Source: Candidatus Brachythrix odensensis
GTDB lineage: Bacteria; Chloroflexota; Anaerolineae; J036; Brachytrichaceae
Assembly (NCBI GenBank): GCA_016714465.1
Contig: JADKDT010000007.1
Coordinates: 89,789 to 153,788 of the forward strand
Length of the DNA: 64,000 nt
Direction: 5' to 3'
The first letter of the stretch is position 1, and every line of letters starts with the position of its first letter. Below, one piece after another: positions 9,052-17,906 of the stretch. The notes under the pieces are model-generated. The model was given only the letters and a program-made list of their open reading frames with translations. It was not told the DNA's origin and searched no databases. Both the position numbers and the translations under genes were made by a program.

Positions 9052-9390
9052 GTGGCAATACCCTGGCCCCGGCGGCCACGCGCGCGCCATTGGATCGCTC
9101 ACATTTCAGCCACCGAGTCGCAGGCCTGCATTCTGGGCCTGCTGGCGCGCCGGATCGCATTCGGCATGCGGGTGTATCAGCCCGGCAAGAACATTCGCCT
9201 TGGCGAGCCACAACCTGCCGACAACTTTCTGCATCAAGAGGCGTGGCTTGACCTGGGCGGGCGCAGCGGACAGCAACCCGTACAGACACGGTTCAGGCCC
9301 GGTTTGGCATAGTGCTTCTCGGACGCTGAGCCCTGAATTCCGGCGTCAAAGGGAGTGACAAACGTCACATGTCCGACCGAAAATGCGCCA
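9052..9390. other. Intergenic region without recognisable gene
   Basis: No open frame here looks like a protein family. The frame on the plus strand through 9150-9312 has no start with a ribosome site and no recognisable motif. The final part belongs to the promoter region of the Rieske operon. Confidence 0.5.
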
Positions 9391-9418
9391 TTGACGAACC
9401 ATGTCAGCGTGTTATAGT
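9391..9418 (+). promoter_or_regulatory. Promoter of the Rieske-cytochrome bc operon
   Basis: A -35 box TTGACG (9391-9396) and a -10 box TATAGT (9413-9418) are separated by 16 bases. This is one of the few well-formed housekeeping-type promoters in the window; it leaves a leader of about 50 bases. Confidence 0.65.
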
Positions 9419-9432
9419 CTGCGGGCTTAATT

Positions 9433-9459
9433 CCGTCAAAAGACGGTGTTATTTTTTTT
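9433..9459 (+). terminator. Attenuator-like hairpin with T-run in the operon leader
   Basis: A CCGTC-AAAA-GACGG hairpin followed by a T-rich tract (eight T at 9452-9459) lies between promoter and start codon. The stem is only 5 bp, so termination would be partial. A Shine-Dalgarno-like AGGAG follows immediately. Confidence 0.4.
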
Positions 9460-9475
9460 ATAGGAGTAGAGAAGG

Positions 9476-10366
9476 ATGTCAGAGACGCCAACGTCGCCGC
9501 GCGGAGCCGCTCCTCCCGGAGCCAAGGCACCGCCGGGATTCAAAGCTCCCACAGGTGCGGCCCCTGCGCCATACCCAATCGATGCCCCCGCGCCGCAGAT
9601 TGAACCCGGCGTGGATGCGCCCAAGGCCGCTGCGGCACCGCCTGGCGCCAAGCCCCCGCCCGGGGCCAAGGCCCCACCAGGCGCCACAGCGCCGAAGCCC
9701 GCCGCTCCGAAACCCGCCCCAGTGGCCGCGCCCGTTGCCGCTGTGGCTGTGGCGCCGGTGGCGATCGCGGTAAAGCCCGCTGCGCCAAAACCCGACCCGG
9801 CCAAAGTTGCGGCCGCGCCCGCGGTTGCGGCGGCTCCGGTCGCGCCAAAATCCGTTTCACGGCGCGAGTTTCTTAACTACGTGTGGGGCGCGTCGATGGC
9901 GCTCTTCCTGGCTCAGTTCGGCGGCATCTCGTTCCTGTTTGCGATGCCCCGTTTCCGCGAAGGCGAGGTCGGCGGACGGTTCAGCCAATCGGTGGCCGAC
10001 TTCGGCTACGACGCGAACGGTTTGCCGAACGCCAACAACGTCGGCAAGTTCTGGATGGTCAAGGTCGACGACACGATCAACGCGATCTACAAGGTCTGCA
10101 CCCACCTGGGCTGCCTGTATGGCTGGAACAGCACCGGCAAGATCTTTGCGTGCCCCTGCCATGGTTCGCAGTTCGCAGTCGATGGCAAGTGGATCGCCGG
10201 CCCGGCGCCACGCAACCTGGACGCCTTCAAGATGCAGGTTCTTGACGCTTCAGGCAACGTCATCGCCACTTCGAACGAGGCCGGCGAAATGCTGAAACTG
10301 CCGGCCAACGCGGACCGCATCATCGTCGACACTGGAGCGAAGATCTCGGGGAAGGCCCACTTCTAG
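9476..10366 (+). CDS. Rieske 2Fe-2S protein with long Pro/Ala-rich N-terminal extension
   Basis: Electron-transfer subunit of a quinol:cytochrome c oxidoreductase. The cluster ligands are in CTHLGC and CPCHGSQF in the C-terminal half. A twin-arginine-like motif (SRREFLNYVWG) and one membrane anchor precede the globular domain, as in other Rieske proteins. Unusually, about 125 residues of Pro/Ala/Lys-rich low-complexity sequence precede that anchor, with repeats of the form PPGAKAPPG, and this tail should lie in the cytoplasm. First gene of a three-gene operon with cytochrome b and cytochrome c. The start at 9476 has a good AGGAG site. Confidence 0.92.
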   Translation: MSETPTSPRGAAPPGAKAPPGFKAPTGAAPAPYPIDAPAPQIEPGVDAPKAAAAPPGAKPPPGAKAPPGATAPKPAAPKPAPVAAPVAAVAVAPVAIAVKPAAPKPDPAKVAAAPAVAAAPVAPKSVSRREFLNYVWGASMALFLAQFGGISFLFAMPRFREGEVGGRFSQSVADFGYDANGLPNANNVGKFWMVKVDDTINAIYKVCTHLGCLYGWNSTGKIFACPCHGSQFAVDGKWIAGPAPRNLDAFKMQVLDASGNVIATSNEAGEMLKLPANADRIIVDTGAKISGKAHF

Positions 10367-10428
10367 CGCGCACCGCGTTGGCCTTTCGCCTGCGAAAGGA
10401 CACGCACTGCGCTCATGGCAACACGCAT

Positions 10429-12117
10429 ATGGCAATCATCGGAAAGCGACTCGTTGATCAAGTCCGATCAACCGGCCTGAAGGCCACCGTCGCTCAACGC
10501 CTGGACGACGGATTCACCCGGCTGACCTCCGGCTTGAGCTGGAATGATGTGCGCGGAGTGCTGCGCGGCGATCCGCCGGGCAAGCCCAACAACCGCGTCA
10601 AGCCTCATACCGAGGCCTTCTGGTTTCACATCCGGCCGACCTTCTATCACGAGGCCGTCACGACCCTGTATCCAACCTTCCGGCTGGGCTACATGTCGGC
10701 GCTCTTCTTCGCGATCGAGATCATCACCGGGATCTTCCTCATGATCTTCTATACGCCGTCCCCCGAGCGGGCGTATCAGAACATGCTGGATATTTTGACC
10801 AACGTGCCGTTCGGGCAGCTCATGCGCGACATGCACCGCCTGGGCGCCGAAGTCATGGTCGTCGTCGTCACGATTCATATGTGGCGGACGTTCCTGACGG
10901 CCTCCTACAAAAAACCGCGGCAATTCACCTGGTTCACGGGCGTCATCCTCCTGATCGTGACGATGTTTCTGTCCTTCAGCGGCTACCTGCTCCCATGGGA
11001 TCAGCTCGCGCTGTGGGCGGTGACCATCGGCACATCAATGGCTGATGCGGCCCCGCTCGTCGGACCGCAGGTCAACCTGCTGCTCCGCGGCGCGCCGGAT
11101 ATCGGCGCGGGCGGTCTGCTCCGCTTCTACCTCTTCCACGTCGTGCTCTTCCCGCTCATCGGGGTGATTTTCGTGGCCGTCCACTACTACAAGGTGGTTC
11201 GCTACGGCATCAGCCTGCCGCCCGAGATGGAAGGCGTCGGCGAGGATTCGGCTCGCAAAGTCGGCCCCGCCAAACGGGTCAATTTCATGCCCGACATCCT
11301 GACCAATGAGCTGGTCTACGCCGCGATCGCAATTGCGTTGCTGACCATTGCCTCCGGCACGTTCTACAACGCGGCCCTGGAAACGCACAGCAATCCGCTG
11401 GTCACCCCGAATCACACGGTGGCGCCATGGTACTTCTACTGGCTGCAGGGCCTGATCAAGATTCCGCATATCCTGCCCGTGTTGCCTGAAGCGCTGTCGA
11501 CCCAGTTCGATTCGATCATGTTCAACGTGTTGGGCATCACCCCCAAGATTCTGTGGGGCATCATCATCGGGCCGGTGATCCCGCTTCTGTTGATGGTGGT
11601 CCCCTACATCGATCCGAACCCGAGCCGGCGCTACTCTGACCGCAAGGTCATGATCACCCTCGGCGTCATCTTCGAAGTGGCGATCCTGTATCTGTCGCTG
11701 GCAGGCATCCCCACCGGCGTTCCAGTCACCCGCTTCGGGTTTGTCGGCGGTGATCCGGCCTCTGAAATCGCGCAGGAGTTCATGCCAGACGAGGGCGTCG
11801 GCAAGGTCAAGCGCGTGCCCTGGGACCAGTTAGCCGTTGGGACGTGGCAGATCGTGCCGCCGGACGAGGCCCCAAATGCGCCCGAGTTCAACCACCTCCT
11901 GCGCGAACTGCAGCAGGATATGGATCACCGCACCCGCGAGGCTGATCCAAACGGCAAGAAACTGAGTGGCGGCACGGCGAATGTTCGGGTCAAGCTCATC
12001 CAGCCGGATGTGAAGGAGTTCACCCTCACCATTAGCTTCACGGATGACAAGGGTCAGCCGCAGCAGTATTCGAAGACGAATTACCTGCATCGCAATTCGG
12101 GCTACGAAAAGGAATAG
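10429..12117 (+). CDS. Cytochrome b, fused b6/subunit IV type
   Basis: Membrane quinol-oxidising subunit of the bc complex, 562 residues. Haem ligands are paired histidines in two helices: 13 residues apart in helix B (MHRLGAEV to TIHMW) and 14 apart in helix D (FHVVLF to AVHYY). The second spacing is that of cytochrome b6. The subunit IV part follows in the same chain. The Qo-site motif reads APWY instead of PEWY, so the usual Glu is replaced. About 110 soluble residues follow the last membrane segment. The ATG at 10429 (MAIIGKRL) is preferred to an upstream in-frame ATG at 10378, which is not in family-like sequence. Confidence 0.92.
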   Translation: MAIIGKRLVDQVRSTGLKATVAQRLDDGFTRLTSGLSWNDVRGVLRGDPPGKPNNRVKPHTEAFWFHIRPTFYHEAVTTLYPTFRLGYMSALFFAIEIITGIFLMIFYTPSPERAYQNMLDILTNVPFGQLMRDMHRLGAEVMVVVVTIHMWRTFLTASYKKPRQFTWFTGVILLIVTMFLSFSGYLLPWDQLALWAVTIGTSMADAAPLVGPQVNLLLRGAPDIGAGGLLRFYLFHVVLFPLIGVIFVAVHYYKVVRYGISLPPEMEGVGEDSARKVGPAKRVNFMPDILTNELVYAAIAIALLTIASGTFYNAALETHSNPLVTPNHTVAPWYFYWLQGLIKIPHILPVLPEALSTQFDSIMFNVLGITPKILWGIIIGPVIPLLLMVVPYIDPNPSRRYSDRKVMITLGVIFEVAILYLSLAGIPTGVPVTRFGFVGGDPASEIAQEFMPDEGVGKVKRVPWDQLAVGTWQIVPPDEAPNAPEFNHLLRELQQDMDHRTREADPNGKKLSGGTANVRVKLIQPDVKEFTLTISFTDDKGQPQQYSKTNYLHRNSGYEKE

Positions 12118-12134
12118 CCGGCGAAGGACGCAGC

Positions 12135-13043
12135 ATGAACTTCATCAAACGAATCATCACCTTCCAGCCCAGCTGGACGCTTCGCATCATCACCGGAATG
12201 GTGTCGGTGGTCGCCTTCATCAGCATGTGCCTGATCACGGGCGTGCTCGACATCAGCGGTGCGATGGCCGAGCGCGATCACGAGTTTACCGGCCGCAATA
12301 TCGAGGCCGGCGCGAAATATTACTTCGATCAATGCGCCCGTTGCCACGGTGGCAAGGGCGAAGGCGTGGACGGCCTCGGCCCGGCCCTCTCTTACGACGG
12401 CTTCCTGGGCAAGTGGGACCCGGCAAAAAACACGCTCGGACAGAGCGCTCGATTGAAGGCGATCGGCTGGACGAGCAGCCTGAAGGGCTACATCGAGGCC
12501 GTTACGGCCGCCGGAATGCCAATCAAGTCGAGCCCGATTTGGGAGAATCCGCACCCGCCCTTCGCGCTTGCTTACGGCGGCCCGCTGCGCGACGACCAGA
12601 TCAAGAATATCGCCACCTTCGTCGTGAACTGGGGACCCGGGCAGGTGGCGCCGGTCGCCACCCAGCCGGAAGGCGGAGCAGGTCCGCAACCGACGGCCGC
12701 GCCGCTGACTGCCCAGCAGGAAAAGGGCAAGCAAGTGTTCCTGGGCGCCGCCGGTTGTCAGGCCTGCCATGCGATCAGGGGCGTTGCCGCTGGCGCTGTT
12801 GGTCCAACCATGAATAAGCTGGCGACCACGGCTGAAGCGCGAATCAAGGACGCCGCCTACAAGGGCACGGCCAAGAATGCCCTGGAATACATCCGCGAGT
12901 CCATCGTCAATCCGAACGTCTTCGTGGTCGCCGAGTGCCCGACCGGCGCCTGCATCGCCAACGTCATGCCCGCGACTTTCGGCACTTCACTTCAACCCGA
13001 CGATCTGAACGCCCTGATCGACTATCTCGGTTCGCTCAAATAG
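12135..13043 (+). CDS. Membrane-anchored dihaem cytochrome c
   Basis: Third subunit of the bc complex. One N-terminal membrane segment (about 19-40) anchors two cytochrome c domains with haem-binding CARCH (Cys67-His71) and CQACH (Cys208-His212). The domains are joined by a Pro/Ala-rich linker (about 170-192). A CPTGAC segment near the C-terminus is unusual and might carry a disulfide. It presumably hands electrons to a terminal oxidase, which is not in this window. It starts 17 bases after the cytochrome b stop. Confidence 0.92.
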   Translation: MNFIKRIITFQPSWTLRIITGMVSVVAFISMCLITGVLDISGAMAERDHEFTGRNIEAGAKYYFDQCARCHGGKGEGVDGLGPALSYDGFLGKWDPAKNTLGQSARLKAIGWTSSLKGYIEAVTAAGMPIKSSPIWENPHPPFALAYGGPLRDDQIKNIATFVVNWGPGQVAPVATQPEGGAGPQPTAAPLTAQQEKGKQVFLGAAGCQACHAIRGVAAGAVGPTMNKLATTAEARIKDAAYKGTAKNALEYIRESIVNPNVFVVAECPTGACIANVMPATFGTSLQPDDLNALIDYLGSLK

Positions 13044-13075
13044 CGCCTGCCGCATTCGCGATAGCAGACGCTAAA

Positions 13076-13127
13076 GGATATCCCCCGCCCCGTCCCGGCG
13101 TACGCCGGGACGGGGCGGGGGATATCC
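13076..13127. terminator. 25-bp perfect hairpin after the bc operon
   Basis: Arms 13076-13100 and 13103-13127 are perfect complements around a 2-base centre, with GATATC next to a CCCCCG core. No T-run. It probably ends the bc operon transcript and belongs to the hairpin family of this window. Confidence 0.55.
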
Positions 13128-13155
13128 ATTCCGGGAATGCGTTTCATATATCCTG

Positions 13156-14391
13156 ATGACTCTATCTGACCGCTCCGCCGTGCTTCGGGGTACCCTTGGC
13201 CTGTTTCTGACCCAGAGCGTGGCCTCGACCGCCTTCCTCGCGGCTTCGACCGTCAACGCCATCGTCATCACTCAGCTGACGGGCTCGGCCAGCTTCGGGG
13301 GCGTGCCCAATGCCGTGGTGCTGATCGGCAATGCCGCGGGCGCCTACACCCTCTCGCGTGTCATGCTTCGTATCGGTCGTCGGAATGGGCTGCTCATCGG
13401 GTCGGCTTTTGGCGCGGTCGGCGCAGCGCTGGCGGGGTTCAGTGTGATCGGCGGGGCTGCGCTGGCCTTCCTGCTCAGCCTCGTCATCATGGGCTTTGGA
13501 CGCGGCACGCTCGATCAGGGCCGCTTTGCCGCCGCAGATCTATATCCTGCCAATCAGCGCGCGCGCGCGATCAGCGTTGTGGTCTGGGGCGGCACAATTG
13601 GTGGCATCATCGGACCGCAACTCGCGGCGCCGGCCAGCAATCTGGTGGCCAGCTTCGGCGGTGACCGTCTGGGCGGGCCATACTTCGCCACCGCCGCGTT
13701 GTTTGCCCTGACTGCGGTGGCGATCCTGGCGCTCCTCTCCATCGACTGGCACGGCATTTCCATCCGAGTCGGTTCGTCAATGACTCCGACCGCCGCCGTC
13801 GAGCGCATCTCCATGCGCCAGTTGCTCTCGCGCCGCGATGTCGCCCTGGGCATTGCGACCATGGCTTTCGCCCAGGCGCCCATGACGATGATGATGTCAA
13901 TTGTGAGCCTGCGCATGACCCACCACGCCCACACCCTGGATGCGGTCGGGGCGGTCATCTCGCTTCACGTGCTGGGGATGTTCGCCTTTTCACCAGTGTG
14001 GGGGGCGCTGGCCGATCGAATGAGCAAGCGCGTGCTTGTCCTCATCGGCGCCTGCGTGCTGATGCTGGGCTGTGTGCTTGGACCTATCTCAAATGAGCTT
14101 ATCCCGATCGAGGTCGCCCTTTTCTTCGTCGGCCTCGGGTGGAGCATCTGCTACGTGAGCGGGTCAGCTTTGCTGACAGGCGCCCTTACGCGCGAGGAAA
14201 AGGCCCGCGCCCAAGGTTCGAACGACCTCATCGTCAACCTGTCGTCGGCGCTGGGTGGCCTCGCCAGCGGCCTGATTCTGAGCACCTGGGACTATCTCGG
14301 CGTCGGCACCGTGGGCGTGGTCCTGATCAGCCTGCCAATGCTCGTCATGCTCTTCCAGCGGCTGCGCCCCATGCCCGCCGCGGCGGCTTGA
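13156..14391 (+). CDS. MFS transporter
   Basis: Major facilitator permease of 411 residues with twelve predicted membrane segments in two halves joined by a cytoplasmic loop around residues 190-225. The loop between helices 2 and 3 has the family pattern (RIGRRNG), and a second copy lies in the other half (LADRMSKR). The substrate cannot be told; the pattern is that of drug/solute efflux proteins. The gene is monocistronic and converges on pdxT. Confidence 0.85.
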   Translation: MTLSDRSAVLRGTLGLFLTQSVASTAFLAASTVNAIVITQLTGSASFGGVPNAVVLIGNAAGAYTLSRVMLRIGRRNGLLIGSAFGAVGAALAGFSVIGGAALAFLLSLVIMGFGRGTLDQGRFAAADLYPANQRARAISVVVWGGTIGGIIGPQLAAPASNLVASFGGDRLGGPYFATAALFALTAVAILALLSIDWHGISIRVGSSMTPTAAVERISMRQLLSRRDVALGIATMAFAQAPMTMMMSIVSLRMTHHAHTLDAVGAVISLHVLGMFAFSPVWGALADRMSKRVLVLIGACVLMLGCVLGPISNELIPIEVALFFVGLGWSICYVSGSALLTGALTREEKARAQGSNDLIVNLSSALGGLASGLILSTWDYLGVGTVGVVLISLPMLVMLFQRLRPMPAAAA

Positions 14392-14400
14392 AATTCCAAA

Positions 14401-14447
14401 AAACGAAATCTCCCGTCCCGGCTTCGCCGGGACGGGAGATTTCGTTT
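14401..14447. terminator. Bidirectional terminator between MFS gene and pdxT
   Basis: Perfect 22-bp stem (arms 14401-14422 and 14426-14447) with TTC loop. It begins in an A-run and ends in GTTTTT, so it is a classical terminator on either strand. It lies between two convergent stops. Confidence 0.8.
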
Positions 14448-14457
14448 TTGGCTACTT

Positions 14458-15015
14458 CTAGAGTGACAGAAACAGGGCGTGCATGCGCGGGTCGTCGGTC
14501 AACTCGGGATGGAACGAAGTGCCGAGAAACAGGCCCTGGCGGGCGGCCACGATTGTGCCGTCCTCGAGCTTGCTGAGCACTTTGACGCCTTTGCCCGCCC
14601 TTTCGATCAGCGGCGCGCGGATGAAAACGCCCTTGAACGGCGCGCGCAACCCGAGGATCTTCAGGTCCTGCGTGAAGGAATCCACCTGGCGGCCAAAGGC
14701 ATTCCGTCGCACGGTGACGTCCATCAGCCCGAGCCCGGGCTGGTCGCGGCCCACATCTTTGGCCATGAAGATCAGCCCGGCGCAGGTTCCCCACATGGGC
14801 CGCCCCGCCCCTGCAAATGCGATCAGCGGCGCCATCATGCCCGAGGCGACCGCCACCTTGCCAAACGTCGTCGATTCACCTCCGGGCAGGATCAGGCGGT
14901 CGACGCCCTTGAGGTCGCGCGGCACGCGCACTTCGCGCGCGGTGACACCCAGCCTGCCGAGCATGCTGACATGCTCGGCAAAGTCGCCCTGCAGGGCAAG
15001 AACCCCGACTACCAT
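14458..15015 (-). CDS. pdxT: Pyridoxal 5'-phosphate synthase glutaminase subunit
   Basis: Hydrolyses glutamine and channels ammonia to PdxS for PLP synthesis. The class I glutaminase triad is visible: nucleophile Cys in WGTCAGLI and His-x-Glu in SFHPEL near the C-terminus, with PGGEST forming the oxyanion strand. Length (185) is usual for the family. The start overlaps the pdxS stop by a few bases, so the two subunits are translationally coupled. Confidence 0.96.
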   Translation of the reverse strand: MVVGVLALQGDFAEHVSMLGRLGVTAREVRVPRDLKGVDRLILPGGESTTFGKVAVASGMMAPLIAFAGAGRPMWGTCAGLIFMAKDVGRDQPGLGLMDVTVRRNAFGRQVDSFTQDLKILGLRAPFKGVFIRAPLIERAGKGVKVLSKLEDGTIVAARQGLFLGTSFHPELTDDPRMHALFLSL

Positions 15016-15947
15016 CCGCGCCCGGCCATCTTTTGAGCCGCATCGAGAGTGCTCACGCTGATACCCACCATGGGCTCGCCCAGATCCTTGCTCACCTCGG
15101 CGATGATCTTGTAGTCGCGGAAGTGGGTGGTCGCCTCGACGATGGCCTTGGCCCGCCGAGCCGGGTCACCGCTCTTAAAGATGCCGCTTCCGACAAACAC
15201 ACCGTCCACGCCGATCTCCATCATCAATGCGGCATCGGCGGGGGTGGCGATCCCGCCCGCGGCGAAAAGCACCACAGGGAGGCGGCCGAGATCGGCGGTC
15301 TCTTCAACCAGGGCAAAAGGCGCCTGAATCTCCTTGGCATAGGTGAACATCTCTTCGCGGCGCATCGTCTTGAGCCGGCGAATGTCGCCCAAAATCTTCC
15401 GCGCATGGCGGACCGCTTCGACCACATCACCGGTTCCGGCCTCGCCCTTGCTGCGGACCACCGCCGCGCCCTCGCTGATCCGGCGAAGCGCCTCGCCCAG
15501 GTTGCGCGCGCCGCACACAAACGGGACCTTGAAGCCGCGCTTGTCGACGTGATTCTCTTCGTCGGCGGGCGTCAGCACTTCGCTCTCATCGATGTAGTCA
15601 ATGCCAATGGCCTCGAGGACTTTGGCCTCAACATAGTGGCCGATTCGGCATTTGGCCATGACCGGGATCGTCGTATCCTTCATGATCTTCTGGATCATGC
15701 CCGGGTCGCTCATCCGGGCCACGCCGCCATCGCGCCGGATATCCGCCGGCACGCGCTCAAGGGCCATGACCGAACAGGCGCCCGCCGCTTCGGCGATTTT
15801 GGCCTGCTCGGGGTTGATCACATCCATGATCACTCCGCCCTTGAGCATCTGGGCCAGGCCCTTCTTCAACTCGTATGTGCCGACTTGCTTGCCATGCGAA
15901 CCGTTGCTGCCATTTGCGCCGTTGGCGCCGACCGTCTTCTTTGCCAT
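15009..15947 (-). CDS. pdxS: Pyridoxal 5'-phosphate synthase subunit PdxS
   Basis: Condenses ribose 5-phosphate, glyceraldehyde 3-phosphate and ammonia into PLP. It is a TIM barrel with the family's conserved segments GGVIMDVINPEQA, ALERVPADIR and SKGEAGTG, and the lysine in MAKCRIGH. The ATG at 15947 follows an AGGAG site, so the long upstream open extension is rejected. About 20 residues rich in Gly, Asn and Ala precede the conserved core, slightly more than usual. It forms an operon with pdxT. Confidence 0.96.
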   Translation of the reverse strand: MAKKTVGANGANGSNGSHGKQVGTYELKKGLAQMLKGGVIMDVINPEQAKIAEAAGACSVMALERVPADIRRDGGVARMSDPGMIQKIMKDTTIPVMAKCRIGHYVEAKVLEAIGIDYIDESEVLTPADEENHVDKRGFKVPFVCGARNLGEALRRISEGAAVVRSKGEAGTGDVVEAVRHARKILGDIRRLKTMRREEMFTYAKEIQAPFALVEETADLGRLPVVLFAAGGIATPADAALMMEIGVDGVFVGSGIFKSGDPARRAKAIVEATTHFRDYKIIAEVSKDLGEPMVGISVSTLDAAQKMAGRGW

Positions 15948-16008
15948 GAATCTCCTGCTATTTGAAAGGCGGGCGCGTGCGTGCCCGCAATGCATCGTCT
16001 GACGCATC

Positions 16009-16036
16009 ACTGTACCCCGTATTGGCTGGGTGTGAA
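16009..16036 (-). promoter_or_regulatory. Promoter of pdxST
   Basis: On the minus strand a -35 box TTCACA (16031-16036) and a -10 box TACAGT (16009-16014) are 16 bases apart, about 60 bases before the pdxS start. Confidence 0.5.
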
Positions 16037-16077
16037 TGGCCAGTATCGAGCTTCGTGGGGGAGCCACTTTGTAGAAT

Positions 16078-16124
16078 TTTGAAAGCGATATCCCCTCGCT
16101 TCGCGAGGGGATATCGCTTTCAAA
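16078..16124. terminator. 22-bp hairpin between GT39 gene and pdxS
   Basis: Perfect stem with TTC loop (arms 16078-16099 and 16103-16124), with GATATC next to CCCCTCG. It begins with a T-run and ends with A on the plus strand, so it acts as terminator for the minus-strand GT39 gene. Confidence 0.65.
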
Positions 16125-16131
16125 CAGGAAA

Positions 16132-17751
16132 TCAAGGGGCTGCAGGCAGGTAGTAGCTGACAGTCAAGCCGCTCTCAGGATACTGGCGCCTGTCGACCAG
16201 GCGGTATCCGACCGGCGCGCGCTCAAATTCTGCGGACAGCGCTTGTTTCCAGGCGCTCTTGTTGCGGATGTCGTTGGTCTGCTCGAGGTTCGAGCCGGGC
16301 GCGACCCGGATGGTCGTGATTTGCGCGCCTGGATTTGCCCGGGCCCAGCTCAGCACGCGCTCGTAGTCCGTGCCGTTTCCGGGCGGCGCGTCGTATTGGA
16401 TCGGCGCGCCGCTCTCGGAAAATGCCTTTACGGGACGAAAGCGCCACTCGAAGTAGGGCGGACCCAATTCGCCAAAGGTGCCGATGATCAACAATGGCTT
16501 GCCAGGCTGTTGCCAGGTCACGACCTGATCGGCGCTCGCGCGCAGCCCGTCTGCGGTGACACCCGCCCAGACCGGCTGCAGCCGCGGCAACCAGAAGGTC
16601 AGGCTCCAGATCGAAATCACCACTGGCGTAATGACAAGCGCTGTAAGCATCGCGCGTGGCAAACCTCGGGCGCGCAGATCCTCCCAAAGGCGGGCCGCCC
16701 CAAACCCGGTCAACAGCCACAATGAAGGGAAGAGCGGCGTGATGTAGCGCTCCGCCTTGAGTGGGTGCAATGTCGCCAGCACGAACCCCGTCGCGAAAAA
16801 GATCGCGAGCGTTGAGATGCCTGGATGTCGAATCCGGGCCACGGCATAGACGGCCCCTGCTCCGGCAGCCACAGCCAGCACGCCGCTTGGCATGAGCCAG
16901 TTGCCCGCCGCGCGGAAGTAGAACAGCAGATTCTGGGCGCTCCAGAACGCGTATCCCGAGTCCTCGTTGGAAACGAAGAAACTGAAATCGCGCCACTTGA
17001 CTTCTTTAGGCACGACATCCTGGCCGCCAAGGAACCAGAACACAAGCCCAAGGGCCAGCGGCGCATAGAGCGCAATCATGCCCAGCACTTCAGCCCGAAG
17101 GCGCGGACGATCCTTGTCCACGACCTTGATCCGCTCGACCGTATCGACGAGGCCGATGGCCGCGACCGCAAACGCCGCGTAGTTGTATTTCGTGAGAAAC
17201 AGACCGAATAGCGCGAAGCCCGTCAGCGCAAAACCAGATGCCCGTCTTGTTTTCAGCCCGCGCAGAAATAGCCAGAATACGACAAACAGCACAAAAGCAA
17301 CCGGGGTTTCCTGATTTGCCCAACTGCCGACAAACAGCCAACCCGGCGCCGTCAAGCTGATGAGCCCGCCAATCAGCGCCGCAGGCGCCGCCAGGCGCGC
17401 ATCAATCTGGAATGCAATGGCGCAAGCCATCAGCGCCGTCAGCGCCAGCATCGCAAACGCGAAGATTCGGGCACTTTGATCGCTCACGCCCAGCAGAAAC
17501 AGGAATGGCGCCTGCAAATAGGAGAATCCGGGCGGCCAAAGCGTTTGGGCGTGGGTGTTGACCCACAGCTCATGGACGTCCAACTTGAGCACGTCGCGCA
17601 GAATGTAGAAACCCTCAAGACTGTGCGCGGCTTCATCAAAATTCAGCGGCGGGGCCGGCACGATCAGCCGGAAATAGACCTCCCGGCCAATGACCACGGA
17701 GAGTACGAGCAAGGCCAGGGCGGCAAGCACTATCCGGGTCTGGGCGCGCAT
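16132..17751 (-). CDS. GT39-like membrane glycosyltransferase (ArnT/PMT family)
   Basis: Polytopic 539-residue protein of the lipid-linked-sugar glycosyltransferase superfamily. After the first membrane segment an acidic pair in NFDEAAHS sits in the first outer loop, as in GT39 enzymes. About ten more hydrophobic segments and a periplasmic C-terminal domain follow. It should transfer a sugar from a polyprenyl phosphate donor outside the membrane; the acceptor is unknown. A TATACT box 7 bases before the ATG indicates a leaderless mRNA. It is a single gene. Confidence 0.75.
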   Translation of the reverse strand: MRAQTRIVLAALALLVLSVVIGREVYFRLIVPAPPLNFDEAAHSLEGFYILRDVLKLDVHELWVNTHAQTLWPPGFSYLQAPFLFLLGVSDQSARIFAFAMLALTALMACAIAFQIDARLAAPAALIGGLISLTAPGWLFVGSWANQETPVAFVLFVVFWLFLRGLKTRRASGFALTGFALFGLFLTKYNYAAFAVAAIGLVDTVERIKVVDKDRPRLRAEVLGMIALYAPLALGLVFWFLGGQDVVPKEVKWRDFSFFVSNEDSGYAFWSAQNLLFYFRAAGNWLMPSGVLAVAAGAGAVYAVARIRHPGISTLAIFFATGFVLATLHPLKAERYITPLFPSLWLLTGFGAARLWEDLRARGLPRAMLTALVITPVVISIWSLTFWLPRLQPVWAGVTADGLRASADQVVTWQQPGKPLLIIGTFGELGPPYFEWRFRPVKAFSESGAPIQYDAPPGNGTDYERVLSWARANPGAQITTIRVAPGSNLEQTNDIRNKSAWKQALSAEFERAPVGYRLVDRRQYPESGLTVSYYLPAAP

Positions 17752-17808
17752 GGTTGCGAGTATACCGATTGGATCTCTGGCGTGATAAAATCCCGTCGGT
17801 TACGGCCC

Positions 17809-17896
17809 GGAAAGGTGGCCGAGTGGTTTAAGGCGACGGTCTTGAAAACCGTTGTGGGGCCAGTCCTCACCGTGAGTTCGAATCTCACCCTTTCCG
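17809..17896 (+). tRNA. tRNA-Ser(TGA)
   Basis: 88-base class II tRNA. Acceptor arms GGAAAGG and CCTTTCC pair perfectly; the anticodon loop is CTTGAAA with anticodon TGA. There is a long variable arm and a normal T-loop (GTTCGAATC). CCA is not encoded. Confidence 0.95.
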
Positions 17897-17906
17897 CTCG
17901 ATCTTT

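Noticed and set aside
9052..9475. Open frames on both strands between uppP and the Rieske gene
   Set aside because: No start with a ribosome site, no motif and no length consistent with a known family; the right end is the operon promoter.
10378..10428. Upstream in-frame ATG of cytochrome b
   Set aside because: The added residues are not family-like; MAIIGKRL is the natural N-terminus.
15948..16067. N-terminal extension of PdxS
   Set aside because: The conserved core and an AGGAG site both point to the ATG at 15947.
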